Assembly: GCF_015477605.1 (NCBI RefSeq)
Contig: NZ_JADLQX010000007.1
Coordinates: forward strand, 62,001 to 126,000
Origin: Nocardia amamiensis
GTDB lineage: Bacteria > Actinomycetota > Actinomycetes > Mycobacteriales > Mycobacteriaceae
Direction of reading: 5' to 3'
Length of the DNA: 64,000 nt
Under the pieces are notes generated by a model. The model saw only the letters and a list, made by a program, of their open reading frames with translations, did not search any database and was not told the DNA's origin. Positions 45,782-53,988 of the stretch are shown in pieces. The translations under genes and the position numbers were made by a program. Every line of letters starts with the position of its first letter. Position 1 is the stretch's first letter.

Positions 45782-45825
45782 CTGGACACCGAAGCCCTCT
45801 ACTGTCACCGGTCGGCGCGCCGGAA

Positions 45826-46188
45826 TCAGCCCGCCGACGGGTCGTCCGGTGGCGGCATCCCCGAATCGAGTGCAGCCTGCATCCGCCGCGCGAGCGCGTG
45901 ATGCCCGTCGGCCTGCAACAGCGGGATCGCCGCACGCATCAGATCCGAGAACTTCCACAGTCGATCCCGCATCCGATCCAGGAGGGCGTACGCCGTTTCG
46001 AGCTTGGCCTCGGCGATCTCGTTGCGCCGGTCGGCGCGGTCGGCGAACTCGCCGGACGCCTCGACGATCGCACGCGCATAGTCGCTGCGGCGAGTCGAGC
46101 GCGCGAAGAACCCCACAATCAACGCCACCAGGACAGTGGACACACCACCCCCGACCAGCAGGTTGCCAATGGCCGGCAGGCTAGTCAC
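45826..46188 (-). CDS. prophage membrane protein, one helix plus coiled coil
   Basis: A 120-residue protein with one N-terminal membrane helix (LVGGGVSTVLVALIVGFFAR) and a charged helical tail (FADRADRRNEIAEAKLETAY). It is the last gene of the leftward operon; its GTG start overlaps the upstream gene by 8 bp. The form resembles phage spanin- or Rz-like or holin-accessory proteins, but no family is recognised. Confidence 0.65.
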   Translation of the reverse strand: MTSLPAIGNLLVGGGVSTVLVALIVGFFARSTRRSDYARAIVEASGEFADRADRRNEIAEAKLETAYALLDRMRDRLWKFSDLMRAAIPLLQADGHHALARRMQAALDSGMPPPDDPSAG

Positions 46189-46630
46189 CGTCTAATCTCC
46201 TCACCACCCTCGCGACCACCCGGACCTTGCGCACATCGCGCACGACCAGGCGGCACGCGCATACCACCAACCCCAACACCACCCACAGCGCGAACGTCGC
46301 GCGCCCGGCATACACGGTCCGCGACAGCGCGAGCACGTATGTTGCCAGCGCGAACGCGACCGCCGTGTTGCCGAACAGCTGCAACCACAGCCCGACCGGG
46401 CGCCGCAGCTCCAACGCCATCCCGGCGAAAACCATCAGCGGCCCGACGATCAGCAGGCCGACCCACCCAAAATGCGCCCACCGTCCGAGGATCTGGGATA
46501 CCGCCGTGGGGATCTCCCCGGCGCGGATCGCCCACAGCCCAGCAAGCAGGATGAACGCGTACATGGTCGTCTGATACGACCGCACGCCTTCGTCGTCCAG
46601 TAGCAGCCGCCGCGCTCTACGCAGGGGCAT
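46181..46630 (-). CDS. prophage integral membrane protein
   Basis: A 149-residue protein with four likely membrane helices (TTMYAFILLAGLWAIRAGEI, HFGWVGLLIVGPLMVFAGMA, LFGNTAVAFALATYVLALSR, ATFALWVVLGLVVCACRLVV) and a basic C-terminus. It overlaps neighbours at both ends, so it is part of the lysis-end operon. Function unknown; similar small four-helix proteins accompany lysis genes in several actinophages. Confidence 0.7.
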   Translation of the reverse strand: MPLRRARRLLLDDEGVRSYQTTMYAFILLAGLWAIRAGEIPTAVSQILGRWAHFGWVGLLIVGPLMVFAGMALELRRPVGLWLQLFGNTAVAFALATYVLALSRTVYAGRATFALWVVLGLVVCACRLVVRDVRKVRVVARVVRRLDGD

Positions 46631-47057
46631 GGAACCGGCCCGCCCCGGCCGCCGTGCATGCCATGTAGAGCAGCGCGAGGAACACCCACGTCGCTACACC
46701 GCCCCAGCCGACGCCCGGGTTGCGGGCCGCGACTACGCCGATCGAGAACGCGAAGGCAGTCGACCATGCCGCGCATGCACCGAACCCGACCGCGATGACC
46801 GGCAGGACGCGGGTCGCGAACCCGACTAGCCCCATCACCGAGGCACCGAGCAACGCCGCGCCCCAGGACTCCGGTGCGCCGGGCACCTGCAGGGCCACCT
46901 CGTAGGCTGGGCTCGACCAGCGCGACGCACCGCCGATGATGGTGATCGCACCGTAGACCGAGGCGAACAGCAGTAGCACGATCGCGACGAATCGCGTGAA
47001 AGTCACCGCGACAAAAGGATTCATGTCCGGTCGCTGCACTCTCGTGATTGTGGTCAT
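46617..47057 (-). CDS. prophage integral membrane protein
   Basis: A 146-residue protein with about four membrane helices (FTRFVAIVLLLFASVYGAIT, SWGAALLGASVMGLVGFATR, VLPVIAVGFGACAAWSTAFA, GVATWVFLALLYMACTAAGA). Its ATG overlaps the holin stop by one base (TGATG). It belongs to the cassette after the endolysin and may be an accessory holin, but no family is assigned. Confidence 0.7.
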   Translation of the reverse strand: MTTITRVQRPDMNPFVAVTFTRFVAIVLLLFASVYGAITIIGGASRWSSPAYEVALQVPGAPESWGAALLGASVMGLVGFATRVLPVIAVGFGACAAWSTAFAFSIGVVAARNPGVGWGGVATWVFLALLYMACTAAGAGRFHAPA

Positions 47058-47287
47058 CACTGCAGTTCCTTCGGCCGGTGCTTCCCGATGTATTCCGGGG
47101 TCGGGGAGACGACACGGCGGATCAAGTATCCGGCGACGAGGGGGGCGATCAGGCCGTAGATGGTGGTGACGGTCTCGACCCACTCGGTCGACACCTCGCG
47201 GCCCAGCAGGTAGGCGGCGATGCCGGTGATCGTGATGCCCGCTGATCGAATCAGCGCGGGTTCAGGCAGTTTCGTCAACTGGATCAC
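47057..47287 (-). CDS. putative holin
   Basis: A 76-residue protein with two membrane helices (SAGITITGIAAYLLGREV and VTTIYGLIAPLVAGYLIRRV) and a charged C-terminus (YIGKHRPKELQ), a class II holin layout. Its GTG overlaps the endolysin stop (GTGA), as typical for lysis cassettes. Holins open the membrane so the endolysin can reach the wall. Confidence 0.75.
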   Translation of the reverse strand: MIQLTKLPEPALIRSAGITITGIAAYLLGREVSTEWVETVTTIYGLIAPLVAGYLIRRVVSPTPEYIGKHRPKELQ

Positions 47288-48576
47288 TTGGTCACCGCTT
47301 TCTTGTCGACGGCATTCGGGACGCCGACGTGCGCGCCGATGGCCGCGGCCATGTCGTTGAGCGACCGGCCGCCATTCTGCGGCCATGCCTCGAACTCGGC
47401 GGCGGCGTCGTCGCGGATCTTCTTTCCGGCGCCTTTGCCGAGCAGCTGATCGAGTACCGCCATCAGCATGCGTTCGTTCTGCCAGACCCGCTGGTCGATG
47501 AACTTCAGCGCTGTCGCCGCGTCGACTTCCGTGCCTTCGTAGTTGGTGAACCGGATCGCTGACATGTCGTCTCCTTCTGCGAAAGCGCGGGCGCGCCTGA
47601 TCAGTTCGTCCCACGGGAAATCACGCCCGGGGTCGGTGTGTCCGCCGCCCCACTGCCCGAAGTCGACGTGCCCGCAGATACCTGGTCGCCGCGGTGGAGC
47701 GCTGCTGCCGGTGCCGCCGACGTACTCGATCGGGATGCCGCGCTCGGTGCACCGCCACGCCACGAGTGCCGCTGTGCGGGTGAGCATCAGGTTTTCGTCG
47801 ACACCGTCGGCAGTGTCGGTCTCCAGCCATTTGCCGCGCGACCATCCGGCGAACGTCCCGGCCATGAGGATGTGATCGGCACGGTTGTTGGCGTTGGAGG
47901 CTGACCAGGGGTTGTGATCCCACGGGACCACGAGCACGGTCTCGCGGTCGTCGACCACGGCGTTGTAAGACACGGCCCGGCCAGGGTCACCGGCGGGTGC
48001 CGGGTCCTTCAGATACCGGATGATCGCGGATGCTTTGCCGCGCCCCTCCTGGGTGTGGATCGCGATCCAATCGACATCGCGGCCGCCGCCGTGGCAGTTG
48101 GGCGACAGGTCGGTGCGGGTGACGGGTCTGTCCATGCGCGTCCTTCCGGTGGCGGCGCCGGGGTCGAGGGCATGGGCGAACCACGTTGCAGGGTCGACAG
48201 CTCGGCCGCCGACGCGGCCGGGTGGGGTCCACAACTCGAGGTGCGCGTGCGGGCCGCTGCTTTGACCGTGGGAGTTGACGTAGCCGATCAGCTGCCCGGC
48301 CCGGACGGAGTCGCCGCTGCGGACGGCGGGGTCGCCGTGGCCGATGATGATGTCGACGCCAGCGGCGTGCTGGCAGTCCAGCCACACCCACCGCCCGAAC
48401 CCCTGCACGCCGGTGCGCTCGGCGCCCTCGACCACGATCCCGTCGAGCGGCGCGTAGAACGGGGTGCCCTTCGGGGCGGCGAAGTCGAGACCGTAGTGGA
48501 AACCGTCCTCGCGGGGCCCGTACGGGGAGGAGATCGTGTAGGTGCCGACAGCCAGCGGCAGGTACCGGGTCGGCAT
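47284..48576 (-). CDS. prophage endolysin: M23 peptidase plus N-acetylmuramoyl-L-alanine amidase
   Basis: A 430-residue two-domain lysin. Residues about 10-120 are an M23 (LytM) metalloendopeptidase with zinc ligands in HYGLD (His27, Asp31) and HAHLELW (His110, His112). Residues about 145-330 are an amidase_2-like domain (DWIAIHTQEGRGKASAIIRY, DHNPWSASNANNRADHILMA, HVDFGQWGGGHTDPGRDFPW). A C-terminal helical tail of about 90 residues follows. The ATG at 48576 has CAGGAG upstream. It should cut both the stem peptide and the sugar-peptide bond. No mycolyl-arabinogalactan esterase (LysB) is visible. Confidence 0.92.
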   Translation of the reverse strand: MPTRYLPLAVGTYTISSPYGPREDGFHYGLDFAAPKGTPFYAPLDGIVVEGAERTGVQGFGRWVWLDCQHAAGVDIIIGHGDPAVRSGDSVRAGQLIGYVNSHGQSSGPHAHLELWTPPGRVGGRAVDPATWFAHALDPGAATGRTRMDRPVTRTDLSPNCHGGGRDVDWIAIHTQEGRGKASAIIRYLKDPAPAGDPGRAVSYNAVVDDRETVLVVPWDHNPWSASNANNRADHILMAGTFAGWSRGKWLETDTADGVDENLMLTRTAALVAWRCTERGIPIEYVGGTGSSAPPRRPGICGHVDFGQWGGGHTDPGRDFPWDELIRRARAFAEGDDMSAIRFTNYEGTEVDAATALKFIDQRVWQNERMLMAVLDQLLGKGAGKKIRDDAAAEFEAWPQNGGRSLNDMAAAIGAHVGVPNAVDKKAVTK

Positions 48577-48603
48577 ACGGCGCTCCTGACGGCGGGGATC
48601 CAA

Positions 48604-48629
48604 GCCCGGCCCGAGGCCAGCAGCACTAC
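48604..48629 (-). repeat. 26-bp intergenic repeat, copy 1
   Basis: A 26-bp sequence containing GCCCGGCCCGAGGCCAGCAG is identical to the copy at 58242-58267. Copy 1 ends 27 bp before the endolysin start, in the only sizeable gap of this part of the operon. Its core GGCC-TCG-GGCC is a short inverted repeat. It is probably a phage-specific promoter-, translation- or repressor-associated element. Confidence 0.85.
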
Positions 48630-48661
48630 CGCGAGGATATCCCCCTGTAGTTACGGCGTGC

Positions 48662-49024
48662 TCATACCTCGCCTTGCGCGATCGTGTATCCCTCGCCTGA
48701 GCCCGCGCCCAGAACGGCGGCCTGTCCAGCACCGGCGAGCGCCCAGGCGAAACAGCCCTCCAGGTAATCGGGTCGCGCGAACGGGTTTCCGTGCGCGACG
48801 AACGTGCCCGGCCTGGCGCGCATACTGCCCTCGATCGGCACTCCGGTCCGCGTCGAGGGGATCACGCTCACCGTGACATCCACATGCGGCGACGGTTGCG
48901 GTACCCAGATCAGCGCATACTCCCGCTCCTGGTTGTCGTAGACCAGCGGGGGATCCAGCTTGTACACCCGAGCCAAACCCGGGTATCCGGGCACTTTGTC
49001 CAAGATCATTACTGCCGTGGCCAT
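48662..49024 (-). CDS. prophage hypothetical protein (tail/host-contact region)
   Basis: A 120-residue soluble beta-rich protein (MATAVMILDKVPGYPGLARV, IVGE-type cassette absent). It lies between the glycine-rich minor tail gene and the endolysin, 12 bp after the former, and is likely a small tail-associated protein. No family is recognised. Confidence 0.6.
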   Translation of the reverse strand: MATAVMILDKVPGYPGLARVYKLDPPLVYDNQEREYALIWVPQPSPHVDVTVSVIPSTRTGVPIEGSMRARPGTFVAHGNPFARPDYLEGCFAWALAGAGQAAVLGAGSGEGYTIAQGEV

Positions 49025-49036
49025 TTCACTCCTTCT

Positions 49037-50845
49037 TCACGAGAGGAATCCGGGCGAGGAGATAACCCACGCCTTGCCGTTGCCGCCCTTACCGCCTTCG
49101 CCGCCCTGCTCGGTGCCGAACCACGGAATCGCGCCACCCCCGGCGCCACCGCCACCGCCCGGGTATCCGCCATCCCCACCTCGGCAGTCTCCGCCAGCGC
49201 CGCTGTTGCCGGCGCCACCTCCGCCGCCCGACCCGATTCCCCTCTGTCCGGGAGGGGGAGACACCCCATTCCCACCGCGGCCACCGTTGCCGGTTCCACC
49301 TGCACCGGCCTCGGACAAATACCCATTCGAGCCCGGGTCGCCATTGCCGGACGTTCCAGCGCCGCGCCCGCCGAACGGTTGGAAGTCGGTGCGCGTACCG
49401 GTTCCCGCCGTCGCGGGAGCGTTGTTACTGGCACCACCACCGCCGCCCGCGGTCAGGATCGACCCGAAAGAGGTGGCGGTGCCCGAGTCGCCGTAGTCCG
49501 GGGTGTTGCCCGAGCGCCGGTCGCCACCAGCGCCGCCGACGCCGATGGTCACCGGCACTGTCGCCGGGAGCGACGCGTTCGTCAACACCTGCTCGGCCCA
49601 TCCACCCGGGCCGCCGCCGTACCCGCGCGGTGCCGCTGCGGCCGTGCAGCCGCCACAACCGCCGCCAGCGCCGCCGATGAGGATCGGCTTGTGGTACGAC
49701 ATGCCCGACGGCTTGGTCCACGTCCCGTCCAGGGCGAATTCGGCGATCTGATTGCCGGACTCGAGATAGGTGATCCGGTTCTCGTGGTCGCCGACCACGG
49801 TCTCTTGTCCAGCGACCGCGGCGTTGGCCGCCTCGGCGATCCCACGCGTGGTGGCGAGATCCTGTTCGAGCCCCTTCACGCCGGCCTGCGCCACCATGCG
49901 GCCCGCGACCACGTCGTCGAAATCCCAGCCGCCCGTAGCCGGGGTGAGCCCGGCGTCCTCGTAGAGGATCGCCCGCACATCTGCCTTGACCGCCCCCGTG
50001 GGCGGAGTGATCTGCGCGGCGTAGGTCACCCACTCGTCGACCGGAACGTCGAGCGCCGGTACGGCCGAGGTGTTCGCGTAGGCCAGGAACGTATCGGCCG
50101 CGTCGTAGAAATACATCAACACCGCGGCCCGAAAATTCGGCGAGCCGAACCGGCGCTGTTTCCACTCGACATACAGCGCCTCACCAGCCGCTACATCAAC
50201 CTTCTGACTCAGCGGCTGGTTCGCGTACGCCGCATAACCTGCATCGGGGTCGAGCCGCAGCACCCAACTCCCCGACGCGGCGATGGTCGAATCGTTCACA
50301 TACGAGAACCCGGCGGCGGTGTTGGCGGGGTACTTGTCCCGGACCGCTGCGGTCTCGAAGTTGTAGATCTCGGTGAAGTTGACCTTCGACGCTGCGGCGG
50401 CGGCCTGTTCCTGCGCCGTTGTCGCTGTCTCGTTGGTGCCGTTGATCCCGTCCGCGATTCCCTCGATGATCTCGGCGAGGGTGTCGCCGACGAGCGGCAC
50501 CATGTCGAGCAGTTCAGCGAGGGCGTGTAGCGCGGCAGCGATGAAGCTGTCGACGAAGTCGCCGAGGTTGTTGATCCACGACGCGAGGTCATCGAGGTCG
50601 CCGTCCTCGACGCCGGTGATGATCTCGATGACGTCGCCGATCAGTCCGCCGATGATCGGGATCTGCTCGACCGCCGAATAGATGACGGTGAAGAACGCCT
50701 GCCGCGCAGCCTCGGCCATGTCGTAGGTCGCTTGGTTGTCGTCGATCGCCCACTGTTCGGGGTCGACGTTTTGGAGATTGAAGACGGTCGAGGCAGTCCA
50801 GGTTTTCGCCGGCAGTGGGGCGTCGGGGAAGTCGGGCGAGGTCAC
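49037..50845 (-). CDS. minor tail protein with glycine-rich C-terminus
   Basis: A 602-residue tail protein. The N-terminal 165 residues are helical (ITGVEDGDLDDLASWINNLG and AALHALAELLDMVPLVGDTL), a carbohydrate-binding-like beta domain follows (about 170-345), then a short coil. The last 200 residues are a glycine-rich domain with many GGxG runs (GGAGGGCGGCTAAAAPRG, GGGGGASNNAPATAG). Such glycine-rich tips adopt polyproline-II sandwiches in phage receptor-binding fibres and probably touch the host surface. The GTG start overlaps the upstream... downstream gene's stop region: the gene that follows the next upstream ORF is coupled at 50842-50845 (GTGA). Confidence 0.75.
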   Translation of the reverse strand: MTSPDFPDAPLPAKTWTASTVFNLQNVDPEQWAIDDNQATYDMAEAARQAFFTVIYSAVEQIPIIGGLIGDVIEIITGVEDGDLDDLASWINNLGDFVDSFIAAALHALAELLDMVPLVGDTLAEIIEGIADGINGTNETATTAQEQAAAAASKVNFTEIYNFETAAVRDKYPANTAAGFSYVNDSTIAASGSWVLRLDPDAGYAAYANQPLSQKVDVAAGEALYVEWKQRRFGSPNFRAAVLMYFYDAADTFLAYANTSAVPALDVPVDEWVTYAAQITPPTGAVKADVRAILYEDAGLTPATGGWDFDDVVAGRMVAQAGVKGLEQDLATTRGIAEAANAAVAGQETVVGDHENRITYLESGNQIAEFALDGTWTKPSGMSYHKPILIGGAGGGCGGCTAAAAPRGYGGGPGGWAEQVLTNASLPATVPVTIGVGGAGGDRRSGNTPDYGDSGTATSFGSILTAGGGGGASNNAPATAGTGTRTDFQPFGGRGAGTSGNGDPGSNGYLSEAGAGGTGNGGRGGNGVSPPPGQRGIGSGGGGGAGNSGAGGDCRGGDGGYPGGGGGAGGGAIPWFGTEQGGEGGKGGNGKAWVISSPGFLS

Positions 50846-51324
50846 ATCGTGCCGCCGGTGTCGGACTGCTCGATCAGCTTCCGCGTCACCTCGACGTCAC
50901 GAATCTGTGCCTTCATCGCCTCCAGCTGCGCCGGGCTGTAATGGGAGATGTCGACGACCTCCACCGGCTCGGCGAGCGCTTCGGTCGCGTCTTCCTCGGG
51001 CGCACCGACCGGTACCCAGATCACGGCCTCGATTCCCGCGCCGCGCCTCGCCTCCCTGTCCACGCGCGGCTTGTACAGCGGATTCTTCGGCGCGGGCAGG
51101 CGCAGGTTGTCGAACACGTGGATGGCGAGCAGGTGCTCGGCCTCGGGCGGCATCTGCATCCCGGGCAGGCCGGTGCCCATCGGCACCGACCGGAACCAGT
51201 CCGCGAGCGGATGCCGGTGCTCACGCGCGAGCACGATTCCAGTGGCCTTGTCGCGGCGGATGCCGTCGAGCGCATCGGCGCGTTCCGACCAGGACCGCCG
51301 CGGCCTACGCTGCTGCTTCGCCAT
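50842..51324 (-). CDS. prophage tail-region hypothetical protein
   Basis: A 160-residue, mostly hydrophilic protein: a basic N-terminus (MAKQQRRPRRSWSERADALD), a middle segment rich in Pro, and an acidic helical end (YSPAQLEAMKAQIRDVEVTR). The ATG at 51324 follows GGAGGTTGG. Its stop overlaps the start of the glycine-rich minor tail gene by four bases (GTGA). It is probably a minor tail-assembly protein. Confidence 0.65.
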   Translation of the reverse strand: MAKQQRRPRRSWSERADALDGIRRDKATGIVLAREHRHPLADWFRSVPMGTGLPGMQMPPEAEHLLAIHVFDNLRLPAPKNPLYKPRVDREARRGAGIEAVIWVPVGAPEEDATEALAEPVEVVDISHYSPAQLEAMKAQIRDVEVTRKLIEQSDTGGTM

Positions 51325-51366
51325 ACCCAACCTCCACACTCGACACTCGACACTGGTGACTGTGTG

Positions 51367-51381
51367 ACTGTATCCATGCTT
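51367..51381 (-). repeat. 15-bp intergenic repeat, copy 1
   Basis: ACTGTATCCATGCTT here is identical to 60194-60208. It lies in the 63-bp gap upstream of the 160-residue protein gene, beside a short tandem repeat of ACTCGAC (51338-51354). Only one half of the palindrome seen at 60182-60202 is present. Confidence 0.75.
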
Positions 51382-51387
51382 ACTCGA

Positions 51388-53011
51388 TCACGAACTCACG
51401 CCGATCATTTGCACGATGCTCTTCACCTGCGCGATCTGGCGGGCCAGCATCGCACCGGGCTGATCCTCGGCGCGGTCATCGCCAATGCTGATCTCCCAGT
51501 GCGCGGGGGTGTCGCGGCCGATCACGTACTTCAACGCGTACACGTGGTCGACGTACCAGCGGCCGTTGCGGCCGACTTCGGCGGCGACGCGGTCGCCCAC
51601 ATCGAAGTGCCTACCGACCCAATAGGGCGACCCATTGACGACCGACACTTTGTAGGACCGGTACGCCTTCGTCCGATCGAATCCGGTCCGGATCGCTTGC
51701 AGCGCAGACAGACTTGCGCCGGTACCGCCGGTGGACTCCCAGTACTCGCCATAGGCGGGGCCGCGGATACCCATCTGCGAGAACCGAATCGGATTACCCA
51801 CACGATGGAACGCGAGCACAACGTCTTCGAGCTGGCTATCGAAGATCCCCAAGGTAAGGCCCGGGTTGCCGAAGATCGCGCCGATGTAGCCGAGGATCGC
51901 GTTCGCCAATAGTTTGAGCCCGGTATTGACCCAGTCGGGCGAGTGCCCACCGGTGACGATCGCCGCGGCGAGCGCCTTGTGAACGGTGGCCTGCCATTCA
52001 CCGATGCCGGACACCCCGGTCCGGCGGGCGTTGCGCCACGCCACCCACGGCCGCCGCGGCGCGGTCCCCATCCACCCGGACACCGCGTACTCGGGCGCAT
52101 CGGGCACGCCGACCACGGTGGCGACCTCATTGATCAGGTCGTCGGCGACAGCGGTGATGAAGTGGATCAGGCCATCGAGCGCGGTGCCGGTCAGCCCCCG
52201 GTAACCGGACTTGTCGACCACGTCCAACACGAGCGTCGGCTCGGTCAGGATGAAGTGATCCGGCGCGGGCTGCGCGTCGCCCGGCAGCCAGCGGCGCACC
52301 ACCAGCTGCAGGCCGGCATCGGACAGCGTCGCCGCGAGCACGTCGTGCGCGTTGCCGAACCGGGTGGCGATCACCGACCACATCGATGTGTCGGTGAGGA
52401 AGTTGCCCGGCATGATGACGATCGGCCAGTTCGCCGGATTCAGATTCGCCAACCAGTTTTCGGGATTGAACAAGTCTTCGGGCAGCGCCCACAATGGCGC
52501 GAAGCGGCGAAGTAGATTCAGGAAGAGCAGGGTCTTCGCGCCGAAAACGCTTGGGCCAGCCGAATGCGTACAGCTTCGGCGTCTGCAATTCCGCTGGAAG
52601 CAGAGGATTTGCAAAGCAGACAACCTTCTTGACGTGCTCAAATTCGTGCAAAAATTTCAGCTCGATATGGCCTATCTGCCCGGCCTTTTCGCTTTCGGTA
52701 ATTCCTGCGCACTTGCCCGACCAGCGCTTTCCCGACATGTCTGCGGTGATGTGCAGGTCTTCATACAACTCAAGGTCTTCGATGAGCAGCTTGTAGAGTT
52801 TGTTCGTGGCTTGGAGGGTGAGCTGCCCTTCACCGGTCTCGTTGAGGCGTTCTTCGAAACTCGCTGCGACGACGCCGAAGAGCGGGACAGGGTTCTGCCA
52901 ATTCTTATCCCACAGCGTGATCCTCGGCGGGCGCCGCATTTCCGCGACACGTTGGATCGAGGATTGCAGAAGTTCACTGCGGACCTCGTCGGCGCTCATC
53001 AACGGAGGCAT
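51388..53011 (-). pseudogene. ReqiPepy6 Gp37-like tail protein, interrupted by a frameshift
   Basis: Two frames together encode one tail protein of about 540 residues. The first (53011 to about 52567) reads MPPLMSADEVRSELLQSSIQ to KLYA (149 residues). The second, one base away, continues SAGPSVFGAKTLLFLNLLRR to the stop at 51388 (about 390 residues). The join at 52563-52564, where one T of TT is extra on the minus strand, restores the expected AGPS-LLFLNLLR sequence of the Gp37-like family. The extra base could be a genuine mutation, a sequencing error or, less likely, a programmed +1 shift. Its ATG overlaps the upstream stop (TAATG). Confidence 0.85.
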
Positions 53012-53982
53012 TACACTGCCTCCCCGCCCATGAATCGCGTGTACCGCTGGGGATAGAAGGCTTTGATCTCGGTGTCGGGTGTGCCGCCCTGGATTCGGAT
53101 CGGCACTTGCACGGGCGATCCGGTGCCCGCCGGGATCGCGGACTCGAACGCGACGCCGTTCATCTCGGCCCAGGCTTGCGAGTCGTCGCGCACGAGCAGC
53201 GTCTCGTCGAGGGGATATGTGCGCACGAGGAATTCGCGGCCGGGCCCGAGGCTGCCGATCTGGGGAACCTTCACCGTGCGGCCGGACAACCCGTCCGGCA
53301 GCCACACGACGGTGTCGGCCTCCAGCTGCGAGCTGGAGTACTGCGGCCAGCACTCGACATCGGCCGGATTGAGCATCGGGATCGTGCCCTGCCACACGCC
53401 GGTGTCGTCTTCCGGATCGCCGGTCTCCGGGTCAATCTCGGTCATCTCAGACCGTTTGATCGAGTACGCGAGTTCCTGCGCGTACCAATACGGATCGGTC
53501 GAGAGCGTCGACACCTCCCACGCCAGCGCTCGCGTGGTCCCCGGGTCACGGGTGGTCAGCGGCTTCGGTGCACGCTCCCACCGCAGCCGCAGCTCACGCG
53601 GTTCGCTGATGGTGGAGTAGGCGCGGAGGTAGCAGTCCCAGCGCGGACCCAGCACACGCCACAGCAGATCGTCGATCTGCTCCCACAGCTGCGTCGTGCG
53701 CCCGACCGTGCCGAGCCGGATCTTGCAGATGCGTTCGTCGACGCGTGGGATGTCGTCGAGCGTGCTGCCTTCCTGGTATGCCCAGGACTCCCGCACCTGC
53801 GTGATCGGCGCATGAAACAGGTCGTCCCACGATCCTTCGAGCAGATGGATACCCTGCTCGCCGCCGTGCGGACCGAGCAGATCCAACACGATCTCGTCTT
53901 GCCCGAACGTCGGGGAGCCGGGTGTCATGTCGCGCTTGATCAGCTGCATGATCCGGGCTGGATTGGTCAGGCAGATAGGCAC
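53011..53982 (-). CDS. distal tail protein (siphovirus-type)
   Basis: A 323-residue protein immediately after the tape measure gene. It has a beta-sandwich first half (PICLTNPARIMQLIKRDMTP) and a second half resembling distal tail proteins (GRTVKVPQIGSLGPGREFLV, AFESAIPAGTGSPVQVPIRI). It should form the hub below the tail tube. The GTG start at 53982 gives MPICLTN; its stop overlaps the start of the Gp37-like gene. Confidence 0.75.
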   Translation of the reverse strand: MPICLTNPARIMQLIKRDMTPGSPTFGQDEIVLDLLGPHGGEQGIHLLEGSWDDLFHAPITQVRESWAYQEGSTLDDIPRVDERICKIRLGTVGRTTQLWEQIDDLLWRVLGPRWDCYLRAYSTISEPRELRLRWERAPKPLTTRDPGTTRALAWEVSTLSTDPYWYAQELAYSIKRSEMTEIDPETGDPEDDTGVWQGTIPMLNPADVECWPQYSSSQLEADTVVWLPDGLSGRTVKVPQIGSLGPGREFLVRTYPLDETLLVRDDSQAWAEMNGVAFESAIPAGTGSPVQVPIRIQGGTPDTEIKAFYPQRYTRFMGGEAV

Positions 53983-53988
53983 GAAAGA

